A stretch of 10,570 nt of DNA, taken from the NCBI GenBank assembly GCA_964565665.1, contig CAZMFZ010000121.1, forward strand, positions 1 through 10,570, written 5' to 3'. The stretch's first letter is position 1. The number at the start of each line of letters is the position of its first letter. A program made the translations under genes and the position numbers. Source of the stretch: CAZMFZ01 sp964565665 (GTDB lineage: Bacteria > Bacteroidota > Bacteroidia > Cytophagales > UBA9547). Below the pieces are notes generated by a model. It searched no databases. It saw nothing but the letters and a program-made list of their open reading frames with translations, and was not told the DNA's origin. Positions 1-7,636 of this stretch are shown here, piece after piece.

Positions 1-653
1 CCTTCCACTTCTTCTTTACCCAAAATATCTTCAGGAATGCTATTCCAATGAATTTCGATATTGGGCGTATTCTTAACTCTGGTTTGCATAATTTGCGAAG
101 CACGCATTTCATTTTCACCTTTCCGCACAATCATGTGCACTTTGCTTGCCAGTTTAGATAAATAAGTAGCTTCTTCGCAAGCGGTATCGCCTGCTCCAAC
201 AATGGCTACTTCCATATTTCTAAAGAAAAAGCCATCGCAAACGGCACAGGCCGAAACCCCTTTGCCATTTAATCGTTCTTCATTGGGCAAGCCAAGCCAT
301 TTGGCTGATGCTCCAGTCGATATAATAATGGCATCTGCTTCTATCTCGTGCTGTTCATCTGCAACAGCTTTGTGAATGCCATTGTCGTTTAAATCGACAG
401 AAGTTATCATGCCGAAGCGAATATCTGTGCCAAACCTTTGGGCTTGCTCACGAAATTCTTCCATCATTTCAGGCCCCATTATGCCTTTGGGGTAGCCGGG
501 GTAGTTTTCTACATCGTTGGTTATCATCAATTGCCCGCCTGGTTGCATGCCTTGGTAAAGCACAGGTTTTAAGCCTGCTCTCGCGGCATATATGGCCGCA
601 GTATAGCCTGCGGGCCCGGAGCCAATTATCAATACATTTACTTTCTCTGCCAT
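1..653 (-). CDS. trxB: Thioredoxin reductase, N-terminal part (cut by window edge)
   Basis: This is an FAD- and NADPH-dependent flavoenzyme that reduces thioredoxin in the cytoplasm. The visible 217 residues begin MAEKVNVLIIGSGPAGYTAA, with the FAD-binding GxGxxG/A motif at about 11-16. PGGQL lies at 38-42, the ISTGA segment at 111-115, and the redox pair CAVC at C136 and C139 followed by DG. A second Rossmann fold has GAGDTA at about 153-158 and VRKGE..MRAS, the usual NADPH 2'-phosphate-binding region. The family is usually about 310-320 residues, so roughly the last third lies beyond position 1. The frame is intact throughout what can be seen. The start is the ATG at 651-653, only two residues before the first FAD-binding strand. 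No clear Shine-Dalgarno sequence precedes it, as expected for Bacteroidota. Family assignment is very secure. Confidence 0.96.
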   Translation of the reverse strand, partial: MAEKVNVLIIGSGPAGYTAAIYAARAGLKPVLYQGMQPGGQLMITNDVENYPGYPKGIMGPEMMEEFREQAQRFGTDIRFGMITSVDLNDNGIHKAVADEQHEIEADAIIISTGASAKWLGLPNEERLNGKGVSACAVCDGFFFRNMEVAIVGAGDTACEEATYLSKLASKVHMIVRKGENEMRASQIMQTRVKNTPNIEIHWNSIPEDILGKEEVE

Positions 654-765
654 ATTTTATATGTTTTTATGTTGATTTTCGCTATTTCAACATTTATAAT
701 TCTAACGATGTTGCAATTTTCAAAATTTTAATGAGGTTTACCAAAAATGGGGTCGAAATAATCTT

Positions 766-1296
766 TCAACCTTTATCTTGTACTGGTTGGGTTAATTTTT
801 CAATGCCGCTTTGTAAGAATTTAATTTTCATTTCAATTTCGCAAAGCTTTGGCGACAAAATACGGTGTTTCTTTTGTGCTTTACGCTCCAAAATTGCCCA
901 TATATCGGCCGACAGGCTATTATCTGGCCAAATAGGCTCCGTAATAAGCGTTTTTCCAACCGCTCCCACTAAGTGAGCTGCATCCAAAGCCGCTGTTATC
1001 TTTTCCATTTTGATTTGCAGCCGTGCAAGCGTGTATTGCTGTTGTTTTAAGAATTGATTCAGTGTTTTACCTTTATTTTCAAGTGTTAGCAAATCCTCGT
1101 CTTGTGTGGTATAGGTAGCAGATATAGAATCTAGTGTCGCCATTTCCATCTTCGCACTCCTAATCATGGCTTCTGTTGGCAAAGACCTTTGTCCTATCTC
1201 AACCATCGCTAGTTGACCTTTCGTAGTGTTTAGCAGCAGAGCCATCTCATCTTGGGTAATATCCAAAGCAAGCCGAAGTTTTTTAATGTACTGCAT
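766..1296 (-). CDS. XRE-type helix-turn-helix protein with alpha-helical C-terminus
   Basis: This 176-residue protein is likely a DNA-binding regulator. Residues 5-50 read as a Cro/C1-type helix-turn-helix: LRLALDITQDEMALLLN, then TTKGQLAMVEIGQRSLP, with the usual pattern of a first helix, a TQDEMA second helix and a recognition helix ending in E-x-G-x-R-x-x-P. Residues 60-115 are rich in Q, K, E and L with heptad-like spacing (KTLNQFLKQQQYTLARLQIKMEKI), suggesting a coiled-coil dimerisation segment. The C-terminal part is not recognised. The start is the ATG at 1294-1296, directly before the helix-turn-helix. The gene is divergent from the double ABC ATPase, and the shared upstream region has a regular GTTAT/ATAAC array that could be its operator (inference only). 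It follows no partner gene, so its target remains unknown. Confidence 0.75.
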   Translation of the reverse strand: MQYIKKLRLALDITQDEMALLLNTTKGQLAMVEIGQRSLPTEAMIRSAKMEMATLDSISATYTTQDEDLLTLENKGKTLNQFLKQQQYTLARLQIKMEKITAALDAAHLVGAVGKTLITEPIWPDNSLSADIWAILERKAQKKHRILSPKLCEIEMKIKFLQSGIEKLTQPVQDKG

Positions 1297-1379
1297 AGTT
1301 TTTAATGCTTACAAACAAGAGATGCAAGTTGCAGCTTTTGTCATTATTTTGTAATCTAAAATTATTCAACAACAACCCT

Positions 1380-1467
1380 GTTATCAAAAAAATGTTATTT
1401 ACTATTTGATAACACAAAAATAATAACGCTTTTGTTATTAATTAATTGTGGGAAAGTATTTGATAAC
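1380..1467. promoter_or_regulatory. Three evenly spaced GTTAT-N24-ATAAC inverted pairs (candidate operator array)
   Basis: GTTAT occurs at 1380-1384, 1394-1398 and 1434-1438. ATAAC occurs at 1409-1413, 1423-1427 and 1463-1467. Each GTTAT is followed by an ATAAC exactly 29 nt downstream, and I find no other copies between 1297 and 1538. The first pair extends to a perfect 9-bp inverted repeat (GTTATCAAA at 1380-1388 with TTTGATAAC at 1405-1413). The 12-mer TATTTGATAACA is repeated directly at 1403-1414 and 1457-1468. A further 7-bp palindrome is TAATAAC (1421-1427) with GTTATTA (1434-1440). The array lies between the divergent XRE regulator and the ABC ATPase, just upstream of the ABC promoter. 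An operator role is inferred from position and symmetry. Confidence 0.5.
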
Positions 1468-1503
1468 AAAAAAATGGAGTAAAGCCATAAATATAGTCGC
1501 AGA

Positions 1504-1533
1504 TTGTAAACCCGCAGAAATGCTTTATTTTTG
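1504..1533 (+). promoter_or_regulatory. Bacteroidota-type promoter for the ABC ATPase
   Basis: TATTTTTG at 1526-1533 matches the Bacteroidota -7 consensus TAnnTTTG, and TTG at 1504-1506 lies 19 bp upstream, where a -33 element is expected. The ATG begins at 1539, only five bases after the box, so the transcript would be leaderless or have a leader of a few bases. No ribosome-binding site fits in that space. Confidence 0.55.
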
Positions 1534-1538
1534 CAGTA

Positions 1539-3392
1539 ATGGCTGTTTCTTTCAATCCGCAAGTTGCATATCTCGATACACTTTTAGAAGTAAATAATCT
1601 TCAAACACACTTTACCAACGAAACCGGCTTGGTAAAGGCTGTAGATAATATAAGCTTCAAAATTCGTAAAGGCGAAACCATTGGCATAGTAGGCGAATCT
1701 GGATCAGGCAAATCGGTAACAGCACTTTCCATTTTGCAGCTATTGAGCAATTCTGGCAAAATTGCCGGAGGCGAAATACTATTCCAATCGGCTGAAAAAG
1801 GACTTATTGACTTAGCTAAACTCTCAGAAAAAGAAATGAGAGACATCAGAGGAAATGAAATATCAATGATATTTCAAGAACCTATGACCTCGCTCAATCC
1901 TGTATACACTTGTGGCGATCAAGTGATGGAAACCATTCTAATTCACCAAAAAATAACAAAAAAAGAAGCCCATAAACGCACCATTAATCTTTTTGAGAGA
2001 GTAAAATTACCCAGACCTGAGGCCATTTTCAAATCGTATCCGCACCAAATATCGGGTGGACAAAAACAAAGGGTGATGATTGCTATGGCCATGATTTGCA
2101 ATCCTTCAATATTGATTGCCGATGAACCCACTACTGCGCTAGATGTAACCGTGCAGGCTACCATTCTCGATTTGATGAAGAAATTGAAAGATGAAAAAGA
2201 TACTTCTATCATCTTCATAACCCACGATTTGGGCGTGATAGCAGAGATTGCCGATAGAATTATTGTAATGTATCACGGCAAAATAGTAGAACAAGGCACC
2301 GTTTGGAATATTTTTAGCAACCCCAAACATCCTTATACCAAAGGACTTTTGGCATGCCGACCTAGAATAGATTACAAATTGAAAACCCTACCCGTGGTTT
2401 CTGATTTCATGGGTGCCGATGCAAATGGCAACTTGATTGAAATTCCAAATTCCAAATTTCACTCTGTAGATGAAGCATTGATAGAAAACTTCATTTCCCC
2501 ACAAGAAGTAAAAATGCGGTCGAGCTTGCTCAAAACCAAGTTTCCATTATTGATTGTAAATAATTTAAAAACCTACTTTCCGGTTCACAAAGGCCTTTTT
2601 GGTAAGCCAATCGAATTTGTAAAAGCGGTAGATGATGTGAGTTTTGAATTGTATCCTGGCGAAACACTTGGTTTAGTAGGGGAATCTGGCTGTGGCAAAA
2701 CTACGCTTGGACGCACCATACTGAGATTGATTGAGCCCACAGATGGCACACTTTTTTTCAACGGCAAGAAAATAAATGCACTCGAACCTAAGTTGATGCG
2801 AGAAGTAAGGAAGGATATGCAAATCATTTTCCAGGATCCGTATTCTTCGCTCAACCCGCGTATTACCATTGGCGAGGCCATAATGGAGCCTATGCGGGTG
2901 CATGATATTGGCAATTCAGAGCTTGCCAGAAAGAAAAAAGTGGTAGAATTGCTGGAAACCGTAAGCCTAAATCCCAATTATTTCAACCGATATCCACATG
3001 AGTTTTCGGGTGGACAAAGGCAAAGAATTTGCATTGCCAGAGCACTGTCGCTCAATCCCAAACTGCTGATTTGCGATGAATCAGTTTCTGCACTTGATGT
3101 ATCGGTGCAGGCTCAAGTACTGAATTTGTTAAATACTCTGAAGGCACAATTTGGCTTCACTTATATATTTATATCCCACAATTTGTCGGTGGTGAAGTTT
3201 ATGAGCGAACGAATAGTAGTGATGAATAAAGGAAAAATTGAAGAGATGGGAATGGCTGAAGATATTTATGAAAATCCAAAATCAGATTATACAAAGCAGT
3301 TGATAGATGCTATTCCAAAAGGAGAAGTAGAAAATTTTAAATTGTTGAGGATAAGGAGGAATTTGGAAAAAGGCAAATCGTTGGAAATTTAG
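1539..3392 (+). CDS. Peptide-type ABC transporter ATPase with two fused nucleotide-binding domains (DppD-DppF/YejF-like)
   Basis: This 617-residue protein contains two ABC ATPase domains of the oligopeptide/dipeptide/nickel importer family and should energise a membrane permease from the cytoplasmic side. Domain 1 has Walker A GESGSGKS at 52-59, signature SGGQK at 172-176, Walker B ending DE at 195-196 and switch His229 (ITHD). It is followed by the family C-terminal motif NPKHPYTKGLL at 261-271. Domain 2 has Walker A GESGCGKT at 381-388, signature SGGQR at 490-494, Walker B ending DE at 513-514 and switch His547. All catalytic motifs look intact. Such single-chain fusions replace separate DppD and DppF subunits. 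No permease or substrate-binding protein gene is adjacent, so the partners must lie elsewhere. The substrate cannot be read from the sequence. The ATG at 1539 is the only start giving full domain 1. Confidence 0.93.
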   Translation: MAVSFNPQVAYLDTLLEVNNLQTHFTNETGLVKAVDNISFKIRKGETIGIVGESGSGKSVTALSILQLLSNSGKIAGGEILFQSAEKGLIDLAKLSEKEMRDIRGNEISMIFQEPMTSLNPVYTCGDQVMETILIHQKITKKEAHKRTINLFERVKLPRPEAIFKSYPHQISGGQKQRVMIAMAMICNPSILIADEPTTALDVTVQATILDLMKKLKDEKDTSIIFITHDLGVIAEIADRIIVMYHGKIVEQGTVWNIFSNPKHPYTKGLLACRPRIDYKLKTLPVVSDFMGADANGNLIEIPNSKFHSVDEALIENFISPQEVKMRSSLLKTKFPLLIVNNLKTYFPVHKGLFGKPIEFVKAVDDVSFELYPGETLGLVGESGCGKTTLGRTILRLIEPTDGTLFFNGKKINALEPKLMREVRKDMQIIFQDPYSSLNPRITIGEAIMEPMRVHDIGNSELARKKKVVELLETVSLNPNYFNRYPHEFSGGQRQRICIARALSLNPKLLICDESVSALDVSVQAQVLNLLNTLKAQFGFTYIFISHNLSVVKFMSERIVVMNKGKIEEMGMAEDIYENPKSDYTKQLIDAIPKGEVENFKLLRIRRNLEKGKSLEI

Positions 3393-3402
3393 GCCGATTG
3401 CC
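3372..3402 (+). terminator. Possible weak terminator at the end of the ABC ATPase
   Basis: GGCAAATCG (3372-3380) pairs with CGATTGCC (3395-3402) with one bulged A, giving an 8-bp stem that spans the stop codon. The following sequence, AACTTAATTTTATTT, is T-rich but interrupted. This is only a weak candidate. Confidence 0.25.
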
Positions 3403-3461
3403 AACTTAATTTTATTTGATTAATAAATTCGAGCATCCATGTCAAACCATAGAAATAGGCA

Positions 3462-4446
3462 ATGGATACAAACCAACTCATACTTTATACCACTCCCCAA
3501 GGCAATGTAAGGGTAGAGGTGATCCTTGAAGATGAAACTTTTTGGTTGAGTCAAAAACGTATGTTAGTATTATTTGGAGTAGACGTACGCACCATTAATG
3601 AACATTTAAAAAATATTTTTGGCAGCAAAGAAATTTTTGAGGATTCAGTTATCCGGAAATTCCGGACAACTGCCGATGACGGCAAAAATTATAACCTAAA
3701 TTTTTACTGGCTTGAAGCGGTGCTAGCAGTTGGCTACAGGGTTAATTCTAGCCAAGCCACCTAATTCAGAATTTGGGCTACAAATACACTCAAAGAATTT
3801 GTAACCAAAGGCTTCGTGCTCGATGATGAACGCTTGAAACAAGGCAAAACATTTGGCAAAGATTATTTTGATGAATTGCTAGAACGCATCAGAGAAATCA
3901 GAGCTAGCGAGCGGAGGTTCTACCAAAAAATAACCGACTTAAATGCGTTAAGTGCAGACTATAATAAAGAGACACAAACCACTAGAGATTTTTTTGCATC
4001 TGTTCAAAACAAGCTTCATTGGGCTATTACAGGCAAAACTGCTGCAGAAATTATATACACCGAAGCAGATGGTACCAAAATACATATGGGCTTGAAAACT
4101 TGGAAGCATGCACCTGAAAGCAAAATTTTAAAAACCGATGTAGTAATTGCTAAAAATTATTTGAATGAAGCACACATAACAGAACAATAGAATAGTATCT
4201 GCCTATTTGGATTTAGCAGAAAACAATACCCAAAGAGGTGTTTTGATGTACATGAAAGACTGGAGCAAATTTTAGGAGGCTTTTTTACAACTTTCCAACT
4301 ATCCTATTCTCACTGATGCAGGAAAAATAACCATGCTAGAGGCAAAACTAAAAGCTGAAATGGAATTCGAAAAATTCAAAGTAGTGCAAGATATAAGCTA
4401 TGAATCGGATTTTGACAGGGAAATAAAAAAGTTGAACGCAAAGTGA
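3462..4446 (+). pseudogene. RhuM-family protein gene, inactivated by two stops and one frameshift
   Basis: The gene resembles the RhuM family, named from Salmonella pathogenicity island 3; its biochemical role is not established. The first piece (3462-3764) starts MDTNQLILYTT and includes TFWLSQKRM, DGKNY and AVGYRVNSSQAT. It ends at a TAA (3762-3764) where the family normally has Glu in ATEFRIWAT; after the TAA the same frame goes straight on as FRIWATNTLKEF. The second piece runs through LDDERLKQGKTFGKDYFDEL, RIREIRASERRFYQKI, KLHWAITGKTAAEI and VAKNYLNEAHITE. At about 4185 the frame shifts, and the protein continues in another frame as NRIVSAYLDLAENN and YMKDWSKF. A third lesion, TAG at 4273-4275, stands where Leu is usual, followed by EAFLQLSNYPILTDAGKIT through to TGA at 4444-4446. 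Repaired, it would be about 328 residues, near full family length. GAA-to-TAA and TTG-to-TAG changes plus a 2-nt deletion explain it. Confidence 0.9.
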
Positions 4447-4517
4447 AATAAGGTTAAAATCACATAATTTTCAATCGCATTAACACTGTATTATTGTAAC
4501 GCAAAATTCCTTATTAC

Positions 4518-5104
4518 ATGGAATCCATCGACCATAAATTTGTAGAATTTCCGTTAGCCGATTACTTGCTGGTATTCATTTCCATAATAGTGGGCTATGT
4601 AGTTACCGAATTTTTTGCAGGCTGGGGCGGGCTTATTCGCAATAGAAAAAATGTAACATTGTATTGGCTACACCTCTCTTGGAGCTTCAATTTCTTCTTC
4701 CAACTCATTGAAAATTGGTGGTGGCTGTGGGGCAATCGGCTCAAATTAGCAGAGCATATTTATTATTTTGCTTTTTCTTTGGCATCTCCGCTGGTGTTTT
4801 ATTTGATTTCTGTGTTCCTTTCCCATCCATTAAAGAGAATGAAACTACAGATTTCAAAACCTATTATTATAAAAACGTACCCTATATTTTTAGCTTATTT
4901 TCTGTGTTGATGGTGGTATATTTTATAAATAATATTTGGATATAAGAGCAATCAATAGCAAGCATAGACAACCTATTTTGTATATCTGGCTTTTTAATTT
5001 CATTCTTCTACATTTTTATCAAGAAAGAATGGTTTCATGTGGCAAGTCATATTACGGGCTCTATTATGTTCCTTGGGTATGTAATCGTCAATAGCACCAA
5101 ATAA
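4518..5104 (+). pseudogene. Six-helix integral membrane protein gene, inactivated by a frameshift and a stop
   Basis: The first frame (4518-4910) begins MESIDHKFVEFPLADYLLVF. It encodes three hydrophobic helices, roughly residues 15-40, 48-72 and 80-102. At 4819-4821 one T appears to be missing from a CTTTTCCC tract: the frame runs to SVFLS, and the next frame gives FPSIKENETTDFKTYYYKN, which reads as genuine protein where the first frame turns into HPLKRMK. A fourth helix (VPYIFSLFSVLMVVYFINNI) follows, then TAA at 4943-4945. The same frame then continues through two more helices (DNLFCISGFLISFFYIFI and HITGSIMFLGYVIVN) to TAA at 5102-5104. With the base restored and the internal stop read through, the gene gives about 195 residues. 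It has no recognised function. A near-consensus -7 box, TATTATTG, is at 4489-4496. It lies directly behind the RhuM pseudogene. Confidence 0.78.
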
Positions 5105-5159
5105 AGCAAAAAACTTTAAGATAGAAGCCATAACCGTACACAAACAATGACCAGTGCTT

Positions 5160-5927
5160 TTACAAGAAGCAAATTTTGGCAAATCCCTTTATCATATTTA
5201 AAGTTTCACTCTCTCTTTCAAATAGCCCTTGATGGCCAGTATCGCCAAGCATTTGTACATAACTATTTGTTGGCAGTTGGCTTTGAGCCATGCTGTCTTC
5301 CGGCTTTACGGCACTGTCATTTTTGCCTACAATAAATAATACTGGATATTTTGCTTTTTTCAACACCTTCGTGCGATCGGGACGGTCGCGCATAGCCATT
5401 GCTGAATTTACAATTACTTCTAAAGATACTTTCAGTCCAATATCAGTTAAATTTTGAATGGCAATTTTGCATTTCTCTCTATTTCCCACATAAAAAAGTG
5501 GAGGTACAAATGGGCGAATAAACGACTCTACCCCATTGTCGTGCAAATATTTGATTGTTTTGTCTCGTTGTGCTTTCTTTTCATCTGAATCAGCATAAGC
5601 AGAAGAGTGAAATAAACAAAGTCCAATTACTGATTCTGAATGTTTTTCGGCAAAAGCCAAAGCCACGTAGCCGCCCATAGAATGTCCAACCAACAAAAGT
5701 TTCTCAAGTTTTAAAGACGAAATCACCTCGAAAACTGCCACTGCCATGCTTTCCATGGTAAGGTTAGCCAAGGGTTTCGAGTCCCCATATCCTGGCAAAT
5801 CGATACAAATAACCCTATTTTTTTTAGAAATTGATGCTTCAAAAGCTTGCCATACATCTTTTGATTCGCAATAGCCGTGTAAAAAAACGATGGCATCGCC
5901 TTTTCCTTTGTCTGTGAATGATAACAT
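5160..5927 (-). CDS. Alpha/beta-fold hydrolase
   Basis: This 255-residue enzyme is a cytoplasmic alpha/beta-fold hydrolase, with no signal peptide visible. HG at 17-18 provides the oxyanion-hole loop, DLPGYGDS lies at 43-50, and the nucleophile elbow GHSMGG at 81-86 makes Ser83 the nucleophile. The charge-relay acid is probably Asp204 in VGKNDSAVKPE, and the base is His232 in DTGHQGLFE, so a complete triad is present. Length and layout fit small esterases and related enzymes such as C-C hydrolases, haloperoxidase-like proteins or BioH-like carboxylesterases; the substrate cannot be told from sequence. The lid between about 110 and 185 carries VESFIRPFVPPLFY. The start is the ATG at 5925-5927. 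It is divergent from guaA across a short region holding a 7-bp tandem repeat. Its end faces the end of the membrane-protein pseudogene, 55 bp away. Confidence 0.9.
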   Translation of the reverse strand: MLSFTDKGKGDAIVFLHGYCESKDVWQAFEASISKKNRVICIDLPGYGDSKPLANLTMESMAVAVFEVISSLKLEKLLLVGHSMGGYVALAFAEKHSESVIGLCLFHSSAYADSDEKKAQRDKTIKYLHDNGVESFIRPFVPPLFYVGNREKCKIAIQNLTDIGLKVSLEVIVNSAMAMRDRPDRTKVLKKAKYPVLFIVGKNDSAVKPEDSMAQSQLPTNSYVQMLGDTGHQGLFERESETLNMIKGFAKICFL

Positions 5928-5928
5928 G

Positions 5929-5960
5929 ATTATGAATTATGAATTATGAATTATGAATTA
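5929..5960. repeat. Tandem heptamer repeat, about 4.6 copies of ATTATGA
   Basis: Perfect copies of ATTATGA lie at 5929-5935, 5936-5942, 5943-5949 and 5950-5956, followed by a partial ATTA at 5957-5960. The array fills the intergenic space between the divergent hydrolase start (5927) and the guaA -7 box (5965), so it occupies the upstream part of both promoters. Copy-number change by slippage would move promoter elements in 7-bp steps. Confidence 0.92.
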
Positions 5961-5964
5961 TTTC

Positions 5965-5972
5965 TAATTTTG
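5965..5972 (+). promoter_or_regulatory. Bacteroidota -7 box upstream of guaA
   Basis: TAATTTTG matches TAnnTTTG exactly and lies 17 bases before the guaA ATG, giving a predicted leader of about 10 bases. The expected -33 position falls inside the heptamer repeat, and no clear TTTG is present there. Confidence 0.45.
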
Positions 5973-5989
5973 CCTAGATTTTAAATATA

Positions 5990-7519
5990 ATGCAAACTCA
6001 GATATTAATTCTTGATTTCGGCTCACAATATACCCAATTGATAGCCAGACGTGTACGTGAACTAAATGTATATTGCGAAATACATCCTTACAATAAAATT
6101 CCTTCCGATTTATCGGGCATAAAAGGTGTAATTCTTTCTGGTAGCCCTTGCTCAGTACGTGATTCCGAATCACCCAACCCTGATTTGGAAACTATAAAAG
6201 GCAAAATTCCATTGCTTGGCGTTTGCTACGGAGCCCAATTGCTATCGCAACAATATGGCGGCAAAGTAGAAGCCAGCAGCACAAGAGAATATGGCAGAGC
6301 AAAAATAGCAGATTTTCAACCTCAAAATGAATTGCTAAAGGGGCTTTCTACACAGTCGCAAGTATGGATGAGCCATGGCGATACCATTACCCAAACCCCG
6401 CAAAATGCTGAAATCATAGCCGGTACAGATTCTGTGAAAGTAGCAGCTTTCCAGTTTCACAATGAAAAAACGTATGGCATACAATTCCACCCTGAAGTAA
6501 CACACAGTTTAGAAGGCAAAATTTTATTTAAAAATTTCATTATCAATATTTGCCAAGCTGAGCCAAATTGGACACCTGCCTCATTTGTAGAAACTACTGT
6601 GGCTGATTTGAAAACCAAGTTAGGAAATGACAAAGTAGTTTTGGGACTTTCTGGAGGGGTAGATTCCTCAGTTGCAGCTCTTCTTTTGCACCAAGCCATT
6701 GGCAAAAATCTCTATTGCATATTTGTAGATAACGGTTTGCTTCGTAAGAACGAGTTTAAATCTGTACTCGATTCATACAAACACATGGGGTTGAATGTGG
6801 TGGGCGTAAATTCCAAAAACGAATTTTATTCAGCTCTAGAAAATTTAACAGACCCCGAGCTAAAACGCAAAGCCATAGGTAAAACATTTATTGACATATT
6901 TGATAAAGAAGCGCATAAAATTGAAGATGTAAAATGGTTGGCTCAGGGCACAATTTATCCTGATGTGATTGAGTCCGTTTCGGTAAAAGGGCCTTCTGTT
7001 ACCATCAAATCGCATCACAACGTAGGTGGCTTACCCGATTACATGAAATTAAGCATGGTAGAGCCACTTAGAATGTTATTTAAAGACGAAGTGAGACTGG
7101 TTGGCAAGGAACTACTTTTGGATGACAACATTTTACATCGCCATCCTTTCCCTGGTCCGGGCCTGGCTATTCGTATACTTGGCGACATTACTGCCGAAAA
7201 AGTAAATACATTGCAGGAAGTAGATGCTATTTTTATCAATGGATTGAAAGCCAAACACTTATACAATGCCGTGTGGCAGGCAGGAGCCATATTGCTGCCC
7301 GTTCAATCGGTAGGCGTAATGGGTGATGAGCGCACATACGAAAATGCGGTTGCTTTACGAGCCGTTACCTCTTCCGATGGCATGACGGCCGATTGGGCAC
7401 ATTTGCCCTACGAGTTTCTGGCCGATATTTCAAACGAAATTATCAACAAAGTGAAAGGAGTAAATAGAGTAGTGTACGATATAAGTTCAAAACCGCCTGC
7501 TACTATTGAGTGGGAATGA
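5990..7519 (+). CDS. guaA: GMP synthase (glutamine-hydrolysing)
   Basis: GMP synthase converts XMP to GMP using ATP and glutamine, the last step of de novo guanine nucleotide synthesis, in the cytoplasm. The 509 residues match the usual length of the fused two-domain enzyme. The N-terminal class I glutamine amidotransferase domain starts ILILDFGSQYTQLIARRVRE. Its catalytic triad is Cys79 (GVCYGAQL), His167 and Glu169 (FHPEV). The ATP-pyrophosphatase domain has the P-loop SGGVDSS at 221-227 and GLLRKNE soon after. The C-terminal dimerisation domain has HRHPFPGPGLAIRILGD, and the protein ends SKPPATIEWE, the family's typical C-terminus. All key residues are present and the frame is open throughout. 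The ATG at 5990 is chosen because the first beta strand begins at residue 4. It is transcribed alone, away from the divergent hydrolase. No purine riboswitch was recognised in the short leader. Confidence 0.98.
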   Translation: MQTQILILDFGSQYTQLIARRVRELNVYCEIHPYNKIPSDLSGIKGVILSGSPCSVRDSESPNPDLETIKGKIPLLGVCYGAQLLSQQYGGKVEASSTREYGRAKIADFQPQNELLKGLSTQSQVWMSHGDTITQTPQNAEIIAGTDSVKVAAFQFHNEKTYGIQFHPEVTHSLEGKILFKNFIINICQAEPNWTPASFVETTVADLKTKLGNDKVVLGLSGGVDSSVAALLLHQAIGKNLYCIFVDNGLLRKNEFKSVLDSYKHMGLNVVGVNSKNEFYSALENLTDPELKRKAIGKTFIDIFDKEAHKIEDVKWLAQGTIYPDVIESVSVKGPSVTIKSHHNVGGLPDYMKLSMVEPLRMLFKDEVRLVGKELLLDDNILHRHPFPGPGLAIRILGDITAEKVNTLQEVDAIFINGLKAKHLYNAVWQAGAILLPVQSVGVMGDERTYENAVALRAVTSSDGMTADWAHLPYEFLADISNEIINKVKGVNRVVYDISSKPPATIEWE

Positions 7520-7608
7520 TGATTTTTTTGGCTCCTAACATTAAGATAAAATCACTTTCAATCTGATGATACGCTTAATGCAACCTTATGATTTTAGAGA
7601 TTAATTTG

Positions 7609-7616
7609 TAAATTTG
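7609..7616 (+). promoter_or_regulatory. -7 box upstream of the decayed toxin-antitoxin pair
   Basis: TAAATTTG matches TAnnTTTG exactly and lies 20 bases before the antitoxin ATG at 7637 (an in-frame ATG also occurs at 7619). No convincing -33 element is visible. Confidence 0.4.
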
Positions 7617-7636
7617 AAATGTTAATTCTTCAAAAA

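Noticed and set aside
731..976. Open frame of 81 codons on the plus strand
   Set aside because: It lies opposite the XRE-type gene, has no family-like features and reads as a shadow of the minus-strand coding sequence.
1380..1467. The GTTAT/ATAAC array as a short CRISPR-like or attachment-site repeat
   Set aside because: Half-sites are only 5-9 bp and interleaved; there are no repeat-spacer units and no integrase or cas gene nearby.
1601..2977. Several minus-strand open frames of 63-130 codons opposite the ABC ATPase
   Set aside because: The plus-strand protein has all ABC motifs in order; the opposite frames are low-complexity, Ser-rich shadows.
7520..7608. T run after guaA as an intrinsic terminator
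   Set aside because: TTTTTTT follows GATGA closely, but I find no convincing stem in front of it.
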